NCBI RefSeq assembly: GCF_042453785.1
Contig: NC_091664.1
Location: 11,505,001-11,569,000 of the forward strand
DNA length: 64,000 bases
Source: Malus domestica
Taxonomy: Eukaryota; Streptophyta; Magnoliopsida; Rosales; Rosaceae
Direction: 5' to 3'
Under the pieces are notes generated by a model. It saw only the letters and a list, made by a program, of their open reading frames with translations. It did not search any database and was not told the origin of the DNA. Of this stretch, positions 43,173-56,080 are shown one piece after another. The position numbers were made by a program, and so were the translations under genes. Each line of letters opens with the position of its first letter. The first letter of the stretch is position 1.

Positions 43173-45573
43173 ATGTCGCATTTGATCACTCGTCGTCGGA
43201 GTGTGACCAATGCGCCTCCCACATTATCAGCATCTACTGCTCCATGCGTGAGTGCTCCATTGAATGGGGAGCCTACTCCCTTTATTGAGGCTACTCCTAC
43301 GGCGTCCCAGGTGCCTGTCTCATCGACGTCATCAGTGTCCGTTCACCCGCTCAGTGCACGGCGGCCTCACCGGCGTCGTCGCGAGCCGGACCCTTATGAT
43401 CACACTTCCTCAGCATCCAGGGTTGAGGGTGAGGCCTCCCAGCCAGGTAGTTTTTTTCTAATTCTCGATCACTACGTTGTATTTTTTTTTTTCATTTTAA
43501 AAGTATTATTTTTATGATGCTGAAAATTTGCTAGATTGTGAAAATGTGTTGTGGGTTGTGAATTACTGTTATTTTAATGTTTTAAGGTTTTGGGAAATGC
43601 TTTACTATTAGGGGAAGTTATGTCGAATTTTCTGTGCAAATTTAAGCTTAGGGTTTTCACCATTTAAGTATTTTTGGCCAGCTAAAAAAAAAACTAGGGG
43701 GCCTAGTCGAATGCTGAAGCCAGCACAGAGTGTACGTTTGACTGGCTCTAAGATCAAGATTGAGTATGACCCGGTACATCGTGGAGCTGCTACAGCACAA
43801 CAGCATAGCATCGTCGTTAGTAGCTGTGGTGTTGTTATTAAACAAAATTGTCCTATGCAGTGGGAGAAGTGGGCAGAAATTCCCGATAGGACGAAGGATT
43901 TGGTGCGAGACAAGTTGTCGGTTAGTATATTAATTTTTAGCCTTTATAATGAAGTTGTTTGTTAGTATATTAATCTTTATCCTTTAACTACTTGGTTCTT
44001 CATAAAAATATTGTTCTTCTTGATGTTCTGTATATTCATTTTGACTTACTGGATTACTTAGGTATGTTTCGAATTTGGTAATGAAATTCAATCATCTAAC
44101 TCTTTTATCTAGTTATTTAATTCATTTTGATCTATTTCATCAAATTTGAAATTAACTCTTATGTTTCTTTTTCAAATTCATAAGCTAATCTTATTGAATC
44201 TTGTTTATTATAATCTTGTACTTTATGCCATGTTTGAGTTGCTTGTTCATGAATGTCATTGGGTTCATAAATTATATTTACGATTCTTGCATTCTTTTTA
44301 TCTAAATAAACAAATTCGAATTCAATATCATTTTTTTAGTTTTGTTTACAAATAATAAAAACCAAATTATATTATCTTAATATTATTAAATTTCTTATTA
44401 TTATTTTATTGTTTTTCATATTCGTAGGTCATTTTTGATCTTGATGATATATCCCCCGAGGTCAAGGCCTACTTAGACGAGACCTTAGCAACCCGGTACA
44501 AACATTGGAAGAACTATCTTCACACGCATTTTCAGCTATGGGATACTTTGGAGATTGCTCGCCTAAGTGGTTGCCCAAGCGAGTTGAAGGACCGGCCAGA
44601 GGATTGGGAGTGGCTCTGCAAACATTTTACGGACCCAAAATTTGTGGTATGTACATAATATTTTAATAATAATTTCTTATTGTTTTAGTTATTTTTAAGG
44701 TTTTTTTATTAATTTATTTCAAATAGTCGCACTAACATGTATATTGTGTGTTTAACAGAAGAAATCTGTTGCTGGCAAGATAGCTCGGGAGTCAAAGACA
44801 CTTCTTCACCATTCCGGTTCGAAGCCCTTTTCGTATAGGCTTGAGGCACGACGTCAGGTAAAAGTATATTAATTTAGAAATTTTATACAATTTATTTATT
44901 ATTATTGATTAATAAAATTTTCTTAATGTTTTTTTTTTCTTCAGGAGGGTTCTAAGTTCCCAGAGATCGACATGTTCGAGGATGTTTACGTTCGACCTGG
45001 AGATGCGAACAGTGAGCATCTTCATGTAAGTAAATGTAATTGTTATTATTCTTATATGTATGCATGAATCGTTCAAATATTATTTATATATATGTTTTTT
45101 CTTTATTATTACAGGCTCTTATGGTGGAAAAGCGCACTGCTGTTATCCAAGAAGCAACATCGCAGCTTCCCCCTGAGACCCCGATTGAGGACGTCCCGGT
45201 ACCCGAGGATGCAGGTTTTCAGATCATGACTGATGTCTTAGATCAGAACCTTGGTCGTCGTCATGGCAAGGTTGTTCGTGGCATGGGGAAAGCACGAGTT
45301 CGTGAGACTGGTGCCTCTTCTTCCAGATCGAACACCGCAGAGGTCGATTCATTGAAGGAGCAAGTGACAACCCTACAGGGTCAGCTTCAGGTCCAGGGCG
45401 AGCAGATGAGGGAGCAGATAAGGGCCCAGGGCGAGCAGCTGCAGGCTTATGCTGGCCAAGTGAGAGACCTTGTACGAGCCATACAGATGACTGGCCTCCA
45501 AATCTCACTACCAGTAGTACCTGATCTTGCTACACCTTCGACTTTCGAGCCACTTCACCCTACTGATACCTAG
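43173..45573 (+). CDS. CACTA second gene, Transposase_24 (TNPA-like) family, six exons
   Basis: Exons that keep frame with GT-AG junctions: 43173-43446, 43682-43920, 44428-44646, 44759-44857, 44945-45025 and 45115-45573, totalling 456 residues. The N-terminus is basic (MSHLITRRRS; RRPHRRRREPDPYDH). Exon 2 starts AKKKTRGPSRMLKPAQ. Exons 3-5 hold the Ptta/En/Spm transposase core: DLDDISPEVKAYLDETL, DWEWLCKHFTDPKFV, KKSVAGKIARESKTLLHHSG then SKPFSYRLEARR, and FPEIDMFEDVYVRPGD. Exon 6 ends in a heptad-rich coiled coil (SLKEQVTTLQGQLQVQGEQM). By analogy with En/Spm TNPA, it probably binds the subterminal GCGCGACG motifs and partners the tnp2 protein; that role is inferred. No disabling change was found. 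Confidence 0.85.
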
Positions 45574-45787
45574 TAGCCATTTCACCAAGAAGATTACTTG
45601 TAGTTTTTTTCTTTTTCATTCGGACATAAACAATACATTTCCATATTTATATGGAAATGTATAAACCCTATATATATATTATAATGAAATATTTTTCTTT
45701 GGTGCATTAATTATTGTTTATAATTGTAATTACAAAGAAAATAATATTTTTGACCATTTCTTCAAAAAAAAAAAAAAAAAAAAATCC

Positions 45788-46210
45788 ACTTTGCGCGACG
45801 TAGTTTACGTCGTGCAAAGTCAAGCGACGCTACTTTGCGCGACGTAGCATACGTCGCTCAAAGTAGATTTGCGCAACGAAGGGTTACATGCGTCGCGCAA
45901 AGTTGATTTGCGCGACGTTTCATACGTCGCGCAAAGTAGCGTCTCTTGACTTTGCACGACGTAGACTACGTCGCGCAAATCCACTTTGCGCGACGACGGG
46001 TTACATGCGTCGCGCAAAGTGGATTTGCGCGACGTAGCTGCGTCGCGCAAAATCCACTTTGCGCGACGACGGGTTACATGCGTCGCGCAAAGCCTTCTGT
46101 CACTGCCTTGCCGCGACGGTTTGCGCGCGACCAAGGTGAGTTGGGCAAGGTTTTGCGCGACGTTTTTTTACTTTGCGCGACGACTGACCTGCGTCGCGCA
46201 AAGTGTTTTT
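45788..46210. repeat. right subterminal motif array
   Basis: About fifteen TTTGCGCGACG/CGTCGCGCAAA motifs in both orientations, including two near-identical units with 'GGGTTACATGCGTCGCGCAA'. Spurious arginine-rich frames arise here too. Confidence 0.9.
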
Positions 46211-46220
46211 TTTACTAGTG
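46192..46220 (-). repeat. right terminal inverted repeat of the CACTA element
   Basis: Plus strand CGTCGCGCAAAGTG, then T run, then ACTAGTG, ending at 46220; followed by CAC, the target duplication. Confidence 0.92.
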
Positions 46221-46686
46221 CACACCTTTTTAATAAGGGTTATGAGACAAATAGTAATAATCTAGAAAGCGATAAACTTTGGTATCATGATTAAACAGGA
46301 CGTGAATATCAAGGGGTGTTACTTTTTGGCGGGAGAATGTTCACCACAGCCTCGTCCTCAGGCATGCAGAGGTTAAGAGGGGTCACCACCAAAAATATCC
46401 TTCCACTAATTACAAATATCTCCACATATATATTTATATCATCAATCATCGTCATCATACAGTATTACAAATAGTCAATTAATTTCTATAAGACACTATT
46501 AATTAAACCCTTTTGTTATTTTGCCCTTCAAGGTACAAGGTTAAGACATCATCCAATCCGCACCGTCCAATCTTCTTTCACTCTCACATAGATAGGATCG
46601 ACAACCTCAAAGAAGTTCAACTTCAATTTCTCTTCTGGTCTCCATCACTGGTGGGTGGCAAGCTCTCTGGAGGTTACCTCCCTTCC

Positions 46687-46710
46687 CTCTCTCTCTCTCT
46701 CTCTCTCTCT
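46687..46710 (+). repeat. (CT)n microsatellite
   Basis: About twelve CT units. Confidence 0.95.
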
Positions 46711-46838
46711 AAATATTCATTGATTGATTTCGTTCACTTTCTTGAGCCATTTGAGCGCCTCCCCTTTTTTTCGGGCAAAGCTTTTGCAGCAATCAAGCCA
46801 TCCACCCATCCCATACAGACACACTCTGAAAAGACAAG

Positions 46839-46841
<3 letters not shown>

Positions 46842-46889
<48 letters not shown>
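46842..46889 (+). repeat. (GA)n microsatellite
   Basis: About twenty-three GA units. Confidence 0.95.
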
Positions 46890-46891
<2 letters not shown>

Positions 46892-49748
46892 TATTTGAGG
46901 AGAGGGATATATAATATTAGGGCATGTGTTTTGTTAATATATATTTTGTTCGTTTGTTTTGCTTTGCTTCTTATTTAACTCCACTTCTCTGAATTTCCAT
47001 TCCTGGCTACCCTCCACCTTTCCCTTTCCCTTTCATTTCCCTATTTTCCCTTCCTCGGGATCTGATCTCTCTCTCTTTCTCTCTGGGACTAGTACAAACA
47101 ACTGTTTGAAGAGGGGAGATTAGTAAGTTCAATTCCCGGGGATTTGCTTTGTTAATTTCTTGTTTGTTTGTTTGTTGACTGTCGTTCCTTTGTTTCTGTG
47201 CTTCTTTTTTTGTGTCTGCTAGTGGGATTTTTCTTTTTTTGTGTCTGCTGATTGGTGATTGGATACAAGGTTTATGGTTCATCAACCAGATCTGTATGCA
47301 GCAATTTTAACTTCCATAGGGTGTTGTCAAGATTACCAAGGTTGTTACCTCTTCCACTCACCTCCTCCTTTTTCTTCACCATCATCTTCTTCTTCTTTTG
47401 TTTCTCTTTTGGGTTTGATTTATTTTCTTTGTTGTAATGGTTTTGATTCATCGTGCAGTCACTGCTCGTGAATGTATTGAAATGATCCTGAATTCTTTGG
47501 TATTAAAGCAAATGAAATATTAGCTTGGCTTAGTCAAATATTGGGCAAACTTAAGTTCGTTCAAAATATATATGGTATATGTCTATAGTTCAAAATAGGT
47601 GCGATCTGGTTTTTTTCCAGTTTTTGTGGTGTGTTGCGCTTCATTTTTTTATATATAGCTGATATATAATTTGGCAAAATATTATCACATGTGGAAAAAC
47701 ACTAGTCTCCTTTGATTAGTAATTACCTTCCATGGAGCCATCTTTCAATTTTGGGTTTACCCGAGTGATCAAAATGATTTCTTTCTTTATCAACTTGATG
47801 GAGTTTTCATGTCTTTTAACCACATGGATCTATACTCTCCAGAACATGTCATTACCATATGGTTACATGAAAAACAAAATCATTAAGAGGAGTCCTACAT
47901 GTATAATCATTTTGTTTCTGGTTATCTGATAACTTGCATTGGCTTCTTTTTGTTATCGTTTTTTATTACCACAAATATGTGTTTCATGGATTATAGTTTG
48001 AATATGTATCTTCCAATTCTCACAAGGAGCTATTTTCTGCATAATTAATACACATCTCTCATATATGTGTGTGTGCTTGGGTGTTCCTTTTTATTTTTTC
48101 TTTTTGATTTTAGTTAATCCTTTTTATGAGCTGACCCGATTGAACAAAAAAAATGATAGTTTCTTGTGGTGTAGACAAAACATTTTGTGTTTGTTTAACT
48201 TTAAGCATGATTATACCTTTCGTTCCCATCTTCTTAGTTTAAGTACTTGAATCTTAAGTCAACTTTTTGTCATACATTTTTTTTTCTTGGCAAATTTTGT
48301 GGCCATATTTTTCAGTCTCACAAACATCAATCCTTATGTTATAAACTTAAAGTGAAAGATGCCTCAGTAGTGGTCACCATGCTTGATACAAAAGAAACCC
48401 TTTTCTTTTCTGTTCTTCTATATTAAACAATATTTGATTTATACATAGGATAAAAGTTTTCACATCCCTAATGTTAGTATATAATTACACATTTATACAA
48501 GATTAAAAAGCTAATACCTTGAACGAATGTTACTAATGTACATACATAGTTCCAGTCCAAGTGCTACACGTCGGTCATCTTGTTTAAATTCTTCTTGCAT
48601 GCCAATGTCAAACTCCTGTTTTCTGTAGTTCTCACCTTTAGTTTGATGGACATATATGCATTTTGTATAATCGGTAAAATAAAAGATAGAACCACATATT
48701 AATTAATAATAAATCAATTGTTAATGGAAATATTTTGGGTTATGAAATTCGTACTCCTCTATAATTAATTCGCCAACTGATTTCCCATAATCTCCCATAG
48801 GCACATTCTTGGAAAGTGGATTTTTTTCAATAAGTTCTAGAAAGAATTTTAAAAATATCTGGTCAGGAGGGGAGATTTTATAGGATGATCTTCTCTAATT
48901 TGGTAAGTTTTAGATTTCTTTTTTATTTTCCTTTTTTTTTCAGAATTATTTTAGGCCCAACTAGGGTTCTTCTCTAGCTTTAGATGTATATATAATTTTT
49001 TTTGTCTATTTTCTAGGTTTATATACACATATATATGCTATATGTTTTAGCCTTTCGATCGACATAAGATTTTCTTAATCATTGAAACATAGTGTTTTCT
49101 CCGTTCTTTGTTTTCTGCGGAACCATCTATAGATAATAGAAGGCTTCTTCATGGCATACTCCATTGTAAGAATCAACAAGGTATATTGAAAGTAGTTGTG
49201 ATTCTCAGGTTCCTACCCTTCATGCCCGCTACGTGATGCTTTTTTGTTTTTCTTGGATGATACGGTGCATATGTTATTTGAAAGAACAAAAAAGAAAAAA
49301 AAAAAAAAACTTTTTGCAGCTGCATATGTCCTCACTCATGCATTTACACAGTTATACTAAAATATTGTTCTGTAACTAAACAATTTGGTACGTCATTTTT
49401 GCGCTACATGTATTTGTGTAATATTATTCTTTTTATAAACAACATCCAAATTACTCGTCGTGCACGGGAACATTAATCAAATATTATCTCTGCGTGTGTG
49501 TATTTTTCTCTATTGATATGAACTTACTGCATTAGAAAGTTAGATATGTTAATCCCATTCTTAAAGTCAGTAAAAGTACAGTCTTCTTTCCCCTTTGCAC
49601 ATAATCCTCTCACAACCAGGAGAAAGAATTTGTAATATACCTTAATCATATTGCTTATTATTTGGTCATGTGTTTTTTTATTGGTCTGAATGTGTTCATA
49701 TTTGAAATTATAATGCAGGTTTTTCATCATTATCCGCAGGTGAAGAAT

Positions 49749-51405
49749 ATGAATACGCTTTCATCACATGTACCCCCAGGCTTTCGATTCCGTCCCACAG
49801 ATGAAGAACTTGTTGATTATTATCTCAGAAAGAAGATTGCTTCGAAACTGATTGATTTTGATGTCATCAGAGATGTTGATCTTTATAAGATTGAGCCGTG
49901 GGATCTTGAAGGTACTTACTAATTAATTCATGGTTTGGTTATAATAAGCAAGCTCATCCGATTATCTTCTGATCATGTTTATTATAATGTTGAATTGGAC
50001 AGACTTGTGCAAGATAGGAAGTGGTGATCAGAATGAATGGTACTTCTTTAGCCACAAAGATAAGAAGTACCCTACTGGAAGTCGTACAAATAGGGCAACG
50101 AAAGCCGGGTTTTGGAAAGCTACAGGAAGAGATAAGGCTATTTATAGAGGAGAAAAATTCCTCGTTGGGATGAGAAAGACCTTAGTCTTTTACAAAGGCC
50201 GTGCTCCTAATGGACAGAAGTCAGATTGGATCATGCATGAATATCGACTAGAAACTAGAGAAAATGGAACTCCTCAGGCAAGTATATCTTAATTTTTGTT
50301 TTTTTGTATCAAGCTATGAGCTTATTACATGTTACATGCTGAGCATTAGTTCCACATCGATTGTGCTAATTGCCTAGCTAATATATAAACTTAGAAAATA
50401 TAGTTATATATATATATATTGACCCTTTCCACCGAATAATTTTTGTTTTTATTGGTATCGAATATGGTATCAAAGCTAAGCGTATCGATTACTACTAGGT
50501 TACTGGCATTAATATATCAAGCTTTTGCGTATTCTTTCCATGCATATCTAGAATTTAAGCAAGACAATCAAGTATTGGTTTGTTGCCGCTCATACCATGT
50601 ATGCGCTGTACTTTTTTGACCGAACACAAGATTGATGAATTTGTGCGCCTCCACAATAAATATGTTTCTATACCTTAAAAGTGAAATTTCTAACATCAAA
50701 TATTGTTATGATTGTACCGTGCAGGAAGAAGGATGGGCTGTGTGTAGGGTGTTCAAGAAAAAGTTGGCAGCCGTGAGCAGAATGGGAGATTACGTGTCAC
50801 CAGATTGCTATGATCAAGTCTCATTCCTGCCACAACTTGATAACCCTCCAAGGACATCAATGTCCCGCACTTATGCATCGCAAAATGAGCAGCAGCTACA
50901 CTATTCACAATGCAAGAAAGAGTTTGATTTGCAGTACAACATGCCACATCATCATCATGACTCTTTTCTCCAGCTCCCTCAATTGGAAAGCCCCAAAGTT
51001 CCTCATCAGTCAGCTACCCCATATGGTAATTGTGCTATGCAGTCTTCCACACTCACACAAGAGGAGCAATTTGCGCAATACATCTCCCAGCAAAATATGT
51101 TCAAATCATCGTCATCGCCATCGGTACATGCGCTTGACAACAACAATGATTATCTGGAAGCTGTTGATCAAGTGAAGGATTGGCGAGCCCTTGACAAGTA
51201 TGTTGCGTCACAGCTCAGCCATGACCAGCAAGATGCTTCCAAGAAAGTAACAAATTACTCTCATGCAGAGGAAATATTTCATGTGGCTGAACACATTAAT
51301 ATGCTTGCCAATGACGCATCCAGAAGGCGAGACAATAATAATAACATTGGACAGGACTATGCCTCAATATCAACCTCTACTTTCCAAATTGATCTCTGGA
51401 AATGA
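49749..51405 (+). CDS. NAC transcription factor, VND subfamily (VND4/5/6-like), three exons
   Basis: Exons 49749-49911, 50003-50277 and 50725-51405 join in frame to give 372 residues. The start [20 protein letters not shown] is the usual beginning of NAC subdomain A. Then come [85 protein letters not shown] and WIMHEYRLE, completing subdomains A-E by about residue 160. The C-terminal half has [29 protein letters not shown] and the terminal QIDLWK, features I associate with the VND4/ANAC007 clade. Such proteins switch on secondary-wall and vessel programmes in the nucleus. The first intron is GT-AG; the second starts GCAAGT, a GC-AG intron. No damage is seen. It is the only clear host gene here. 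Confidence 0.93.
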
Positions 51406-53419
51406 TCAAGAACATGAATATTACAGTAACTATTAGCCAATACATAATACTAATTAATCGTAGGAGGTACGGTACTTTAAAGGGATCGATATTTGAGTAT
51501 TATTAATCCAGTTGCTGTACATAAGAAAACACAATTATGGTATTATTTTTACCTATTCGACTTTAAATTTGTGACTTTTTGTGTTGATGAATATATACTA
51601 GGGCAACTAGGTGGACCAATTATTTGATTAATTACAAAATAACTTAGTCAAGACTACTGTATACGTAGTACGGGACTACAATATTTGTTGAATGTATTTT
51701 GCCTTATTTCACGTGACTAATTCAAAGGGTACTTTAGTGAGTAAAACTCCTTTATTATTGTATACTCGATCAGATATATTGTACATAAAGTTGCAGCATG
51801 TGTTAATTGTGATCATGAGTATAGATATGTGCAGCTAGCATGACTGTATGTGTTGAAGTTGAATGATACCAATTTACAGGTTGTTATGCAAATTTTTACT
51901 GTTTCAGACTAGATGACTTAATTATTTGTGATATTTATTGATTGGAAATGCTTCTCGAATTGTATTTTAGCAAGGCCGGTTGGGAGCTGTTTATATTTTG
52001 TGCAATTAAAAGAGAAAATAAAAGGAAGACCACAACCAGAAGCTAGCCGTCCGGCGAGTTCTGTGTGTTGATTTAGTACTTGTCATGCCCGCCATTTGGA
52101 AGGGAGGTGGTGAAAAAGCATAGTGATTTGGGACGTCATATGCACGGCCGCTGAAAGATCTTTCACAGCCCTCTCAGCAGCACAAGTCAGCAGCTATAGA
52201 TCAGTTAGACCACGCATGATTGATGGATTTAATTTGGTACTTATAGTCTGTTAGGCTATATATGTTAAATGAGTCAATACTTTGTACACTATTAAATCAG
52301 GATATATCGTTAATATATAAGCAAACGATTTTACAATTTGAGTTACATTTCACAGGAGATGTATCAATGAGAACCTAAATAATTAACGGTTCAGATCATA
52401 TAATATATAAAGAGTAGGCCTAAACAATTGTTTAGCACGATATTATTACTAACTGGTTAAAGGGACTGAGAGGCTTTGTATTGAAAGCCTTTTAGTGAGC
52501 TGTTTTATTCTTCCATTTGGTAGGTCGAATAAGAAAGTCTTGAAGAGAAATCTTTTTGGATCTTTCACTATATGTATTGGTATCGTAGTCATACGCACTA
52601 ACCTTTCCTGGCGAACTACTCTTACAATCCCCAATGGCTCTCCCTTCTCAATGCTATGGTTTTGGAATAGGTAATAAAAACTGCGCGCATTTGTGGTTTC
52701 CTTTCTGGTTGTAGTACACATTTGAGGAAGAGTTGCAGTTACTAGACAGTATAGAAGATGGTGACTTTGGTGCTATGCAAGACGATATATATGCAACGGT
52801 CAATTGATCTTTGGTGGCAAACCTCCAAGCAAATACTGATACATATAAAAAGTAATACAAATATGTTGCAGTGACTAATAAGGTTATAATTAGAATTTGC
52901 ATGTCATGCATAACAAAAAGAAATTTTCTACTTGGCATACCTTGCAAAAAGATGACTCGATCGATCGAGCAGCAGAAGCTGTTCTTGAACAAGTGTGGTT
53001 CCGGCAGTACTAGAAAAGTTTCAAACATGCATGCAGCAGAACTGTGCTTATAAATTTAGTTATGGATAATCTCCCGCCTCAGCTTCCCAGCCAGCCAGCA
53101 GCAGGTTGAGCAACAAGTCTTGCAGATGTAGATTTGACGGACCGGCTCTGTTCATTTCAAATTTTACCCGGTGGGGGACGTGAGGGATGTAAATACCACG
53201 GAATAATGAGTGATAGATTGGGACATAGTAACAAGAATGAATATATGTGTAGATATAAAAGTATATATGGTTGCTATATGGAATATATATTGACCTAGCT
53301 AACTAACTGATCTTCTCTTACTTGAGTTGAAGTCAAGCATGGAGCTTCCTTTTAAGCAATTATTATTTTTTTCTCAGGGACTACATCATTGGGCGTGCTC
53401 TATTGGATTTATTTATAGT

Positions 53420-53458
<39 letters not shown>

Positions 53459-53631
53459 CTTGGGAAATGGACTCCTCAGAGAAGAAAAAGAAAAGCACAG
53501 GAAGTGAGTGCTTGTTTCTGACCAAGGTGGACGTTCTGAGTTCTTATACCTTTTTTTGTTGCGTCACTTAAGGTAAAAGAAACAGACTAAAAAAAGCATG
53601 TATTCATTGTATTATATATCAGCTGGCCTGC

Positions 53632-53664
<33 letters not shown>

Positions 53665-54360
53665 TGTTTGGTTTCAACCTGACCTGTATAGCCCTGGAAA
53701 ATCCATATGCATGCAGTGTGTATCGTTGAATAATTAGGGTTTATTAAGAATGTTGTTTGTAGACTAAAATAAACATCATTATCTTTTTATTTGGTCAACA
53801 AAACAAACATAATTCACTACGTCAATTGTGAAACAACGGCATGTGAAGTAGCATCATTAATTGATCATGTGCTTCCTGAGACGTTTGCTAATTATTGATT
53901 CTGCCATTGCAACAAAATAAACATAAGTCACAAATTAGCTCCACAGTTCCCTGAGTCCGGACCTGCCTTTTACTACTTATTGATTCTTGCCCTTGACATA
54001 TTTCTAAATCAGAATCTCATATGTGGTGCTCGGACGATGGGATAGAGTTATACTGAAATATTGATTCACCACACCCTCTTCTTTTTCATGCGCATTTTTC
54101 CTCTATTCAGTAAAAAACTGAAATCTAAATGGTCAAGAAACGAACCCTAGGGTACTTTACATGTAGATTGTCTTGAGCTTGCACTATGTCGTACGTGCAT
54201 CTGTTGAGAATATGAATTATACATAAGAAAAAGAAGGTACTTCGCATGTACTTACTAGCTAGTTAGGCTACTGGAAAATCCTTCGGCAGCTCCTTCATAT
54301 TGAGTACGTTACTTATATATAATAAGCGACATTAGGCTAGCTAGTAGTCCATTTTTGTTT
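51406..54360. other. intergenic region downstream of the NAC gene
   Basis: No convincing gene. Long minus-strand open frames at 52449-53028 have no recognisable domain and no clear splice pattern. (GA)n runs lie at 53420-53454 and 53642-53664. The NAC 3' UTR presumably occupies the first few hundred bases. Confidence 0.5.
53420..53454 (+). repeat. (AG)n microsatellite
   Basis: About seventeen AG units; a second, shorter run is at 53642-53664. Confidence 0.95.
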
Positions 54361-54508
54361 GGGGTGTGCTATCCACACACCCCATTTTACTTCTTACACA
54401 CCCTTTGATAATTTATGTCCGTTGATCTTCTTCAATTCATCCAATCCGACGGCAGAAAATTAAATAAGTGTGTGAGAAGTAAAATGGGATGTGTAGATAT
54501 CACACCCC
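54361..54508. mobile_element. 148-bp MITE with 8-bp target duplication
   Basis: The ends GGGGTGTGCTATCCACACAC (left) and GGGGTGTGATATCTACACAT (right, minus strand) form a terminal inverted repeat of about 40 bp that continues through CCCATTTTACTTCT. TTTTGTTT flanks it exactly at 54353-54360 and 54509-54516. The 8-bp duplication suggests a hAT-type origin. There is no coding capacity. Confidence 0.9.
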
Positions 54509-54516
54509 TTTTGTTT

Positions 54517-56080
54517 TCGTTTAGTGATGTCATTCTTTGTCATTGCTGATTGCAGCCTGTGGCATTTAGGTGGAATATATCTACAGAAATGTCGTAGTTC
54601 GTCGTCGTACGTAGCTTGATAATAGATACACTCTTTAATTTGTTTATCCAAACTTGCTATAGGGATTTGTTTGTAACTATGTCCTTCGCCCTATATGTTA
54701 AACAAAGTAGAGTTATTAAATATTAAAAAAAGCCCATATATAACTTTTATCTTTCTGTGGATTGCTATTGGTAAAAATTACACATACAAATAAATGCGTA
54801 CGTACGTGTACATTTATATCATAATATATTATATATATATTCAATGTAGAAATACAAAACAATTATACCTTTTGATGGAGGCTAGGTTTATAGCTCCGTG
54901 CGACACACATGGGCAAAGAGGATGAGTTGATAGGAGAGGAGGAAACATCTGCTGATTGGAATAAGTCACGCTAGGACATGGAGGCCAACCAAAAAGGAGT
55001 CCAAATTGATGGATGTTTCGATAGCACTCTAGTCTCTGCTTTCTGATTTGGGTGGTATAATGTGTTGATGCAAGTTTGTCCACTTGAAGAAAGAGAAAAG
55101 TAAAGGGCAAGCAACTAATGAATTGGTTTCTTTAGCTGATGTGGTTTCAAACTTGACTTGTAGGAATACGAATATATATATATACAGGCTCTTCCCCACC
55201 ACTTTCTTTTTTATTTAGTGTGTTCTATGCTTTTGTGACACTCCTCAACTTGCGAAAGCTACCTCTCATGCATCTGGCTACTTAATTTGCCTCTTTCTAT
55301 ATAAATTATGCATGGCTACTCTTTATAACTACATTTTTATTTTTATTTTTATTTTTAATTTATACTCAAAGCGATGGAGATATTTCATTAATAAGAACCT
55401 AACTAGTACAATACGTCTCTTATTATAAGTTATGTATGTCTACTCTTTATATCTACTTTTTTATTTTATTTTAATGCTTGATTTTTTTATACTCAAAGCG
55501 AGAAAGAGCTTTCATTAATAAGAAGTTAACCGGTACAATATGGTACCAAATAAGTGCAATTTGTCTAATGATCAATTTCACATGAAGATGATAGTACAAA
55601 TTCACATAACTAATTTCACATAACAAATAATAAAGGCAAACCCCCACACGGCCACCACAACAACTAGAGACAATAGTACAAATTCACATGAAGATGATAG
55701 ATATGACACGCTAGCAACCAATGCCCACGCAAAGCCAGTCGCTAAAACAGCAGGCCACATCAACCCCTTGAAGTGAGCACAACTACTCGTCGAAGAGATA
55801 CAACCTGCAAAGCGGACAACGCAAAACACTAGCTCATTTACTAATCTGTAATTAGTTTGAGAGGAATTGAATTGAGCAGGAATTGGAACGGAGTGGAGTT
55901 AGAATCAAATTCCTGCTAAAGTTATTATTAAAATTGTCTAGAATCGGAGGATGAATGCTATTGATCCATATAAACTATTTACTAACTCACATAAATTCGG
56001 AATAAAATCAATGTGATCACTAAAATATCCTTATTTTAACTAATCTTTTTATATGCTAATTATTTTTAGTAAAACTTTTT
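54517..56080. other. intergenic region with a 125-bp imperfect tandem duplication
   Basis: Two diverged units at about 55297-55424 and 55428-55545 share CTACTCTTTATA, TATACTCAAAGCGA and TTTCATTAATAAGAA. No gene is seen. A minus-strand open frame at 55602-55829 is hydrophobic but unsupported. Confidence 0.5.

Larger units (their letters stand above)
29606..46220 (+). mobile_element. CACTA (CMC/En-Spm type) DNA transposon, 16.6 kb
   Basis: The ends are CACTAGTAGAAAAACATG (left) and, read inward on the minus strand, CACTAGTAAAAAAAACAC (right), both followed by TTTGCGCGACG. The flanking triplet CAC is present at 29603-29605 and 46221-46223, the 3-bp duplication typical of CACTA elements. Both subterminal regions are packed with GCGCGACG motifs in both orientations. 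Inside are a tnp2-type transposase gene (32154-35736), a Transposase_24 gene (43173-45573), fragments of host genes (35974-38140) and a 348-bp tandem array. Both transposase genes are open once spliced, so this may be an autonomous copy. Confidence 0.93.
46221..49748 (+). promoter_or_regulatory. upstream region and probable 5' leader of the NAC gene
   Basis: No other gene is seen in these 3.5 kb. A (CT)n run at 46687-46710 and a (GA)n run at 46842-46889 lie in CT/GA-rich sequence that resembles a plant 5' leader, and the start codon is preceded by a possible splice acceptor (CCGCAG before 49741). A leader intron of 2 kb or more is therefore possible. The transcription start cannot be fixed from sequence alone. 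The CACTA right end at 46220 is the left border. Confidence 0.45.

Noticed and set aside
45820..46294. Open frames over the right CACTA end
   Set aside because: Same artefact as at the left end.
52449..53028. Minus-strand open frames as a possible host gene
   Set aside because: No recognisable domain, no coherent exon structure and ordinary A/T-rich composition.
55602..55829. Hydrophobic 75-codon minus-strand frame as a membrane protein
   Set aside because: Partly built from repeated CACATGAAGATGATAG sequence and unsupported by any family motif.
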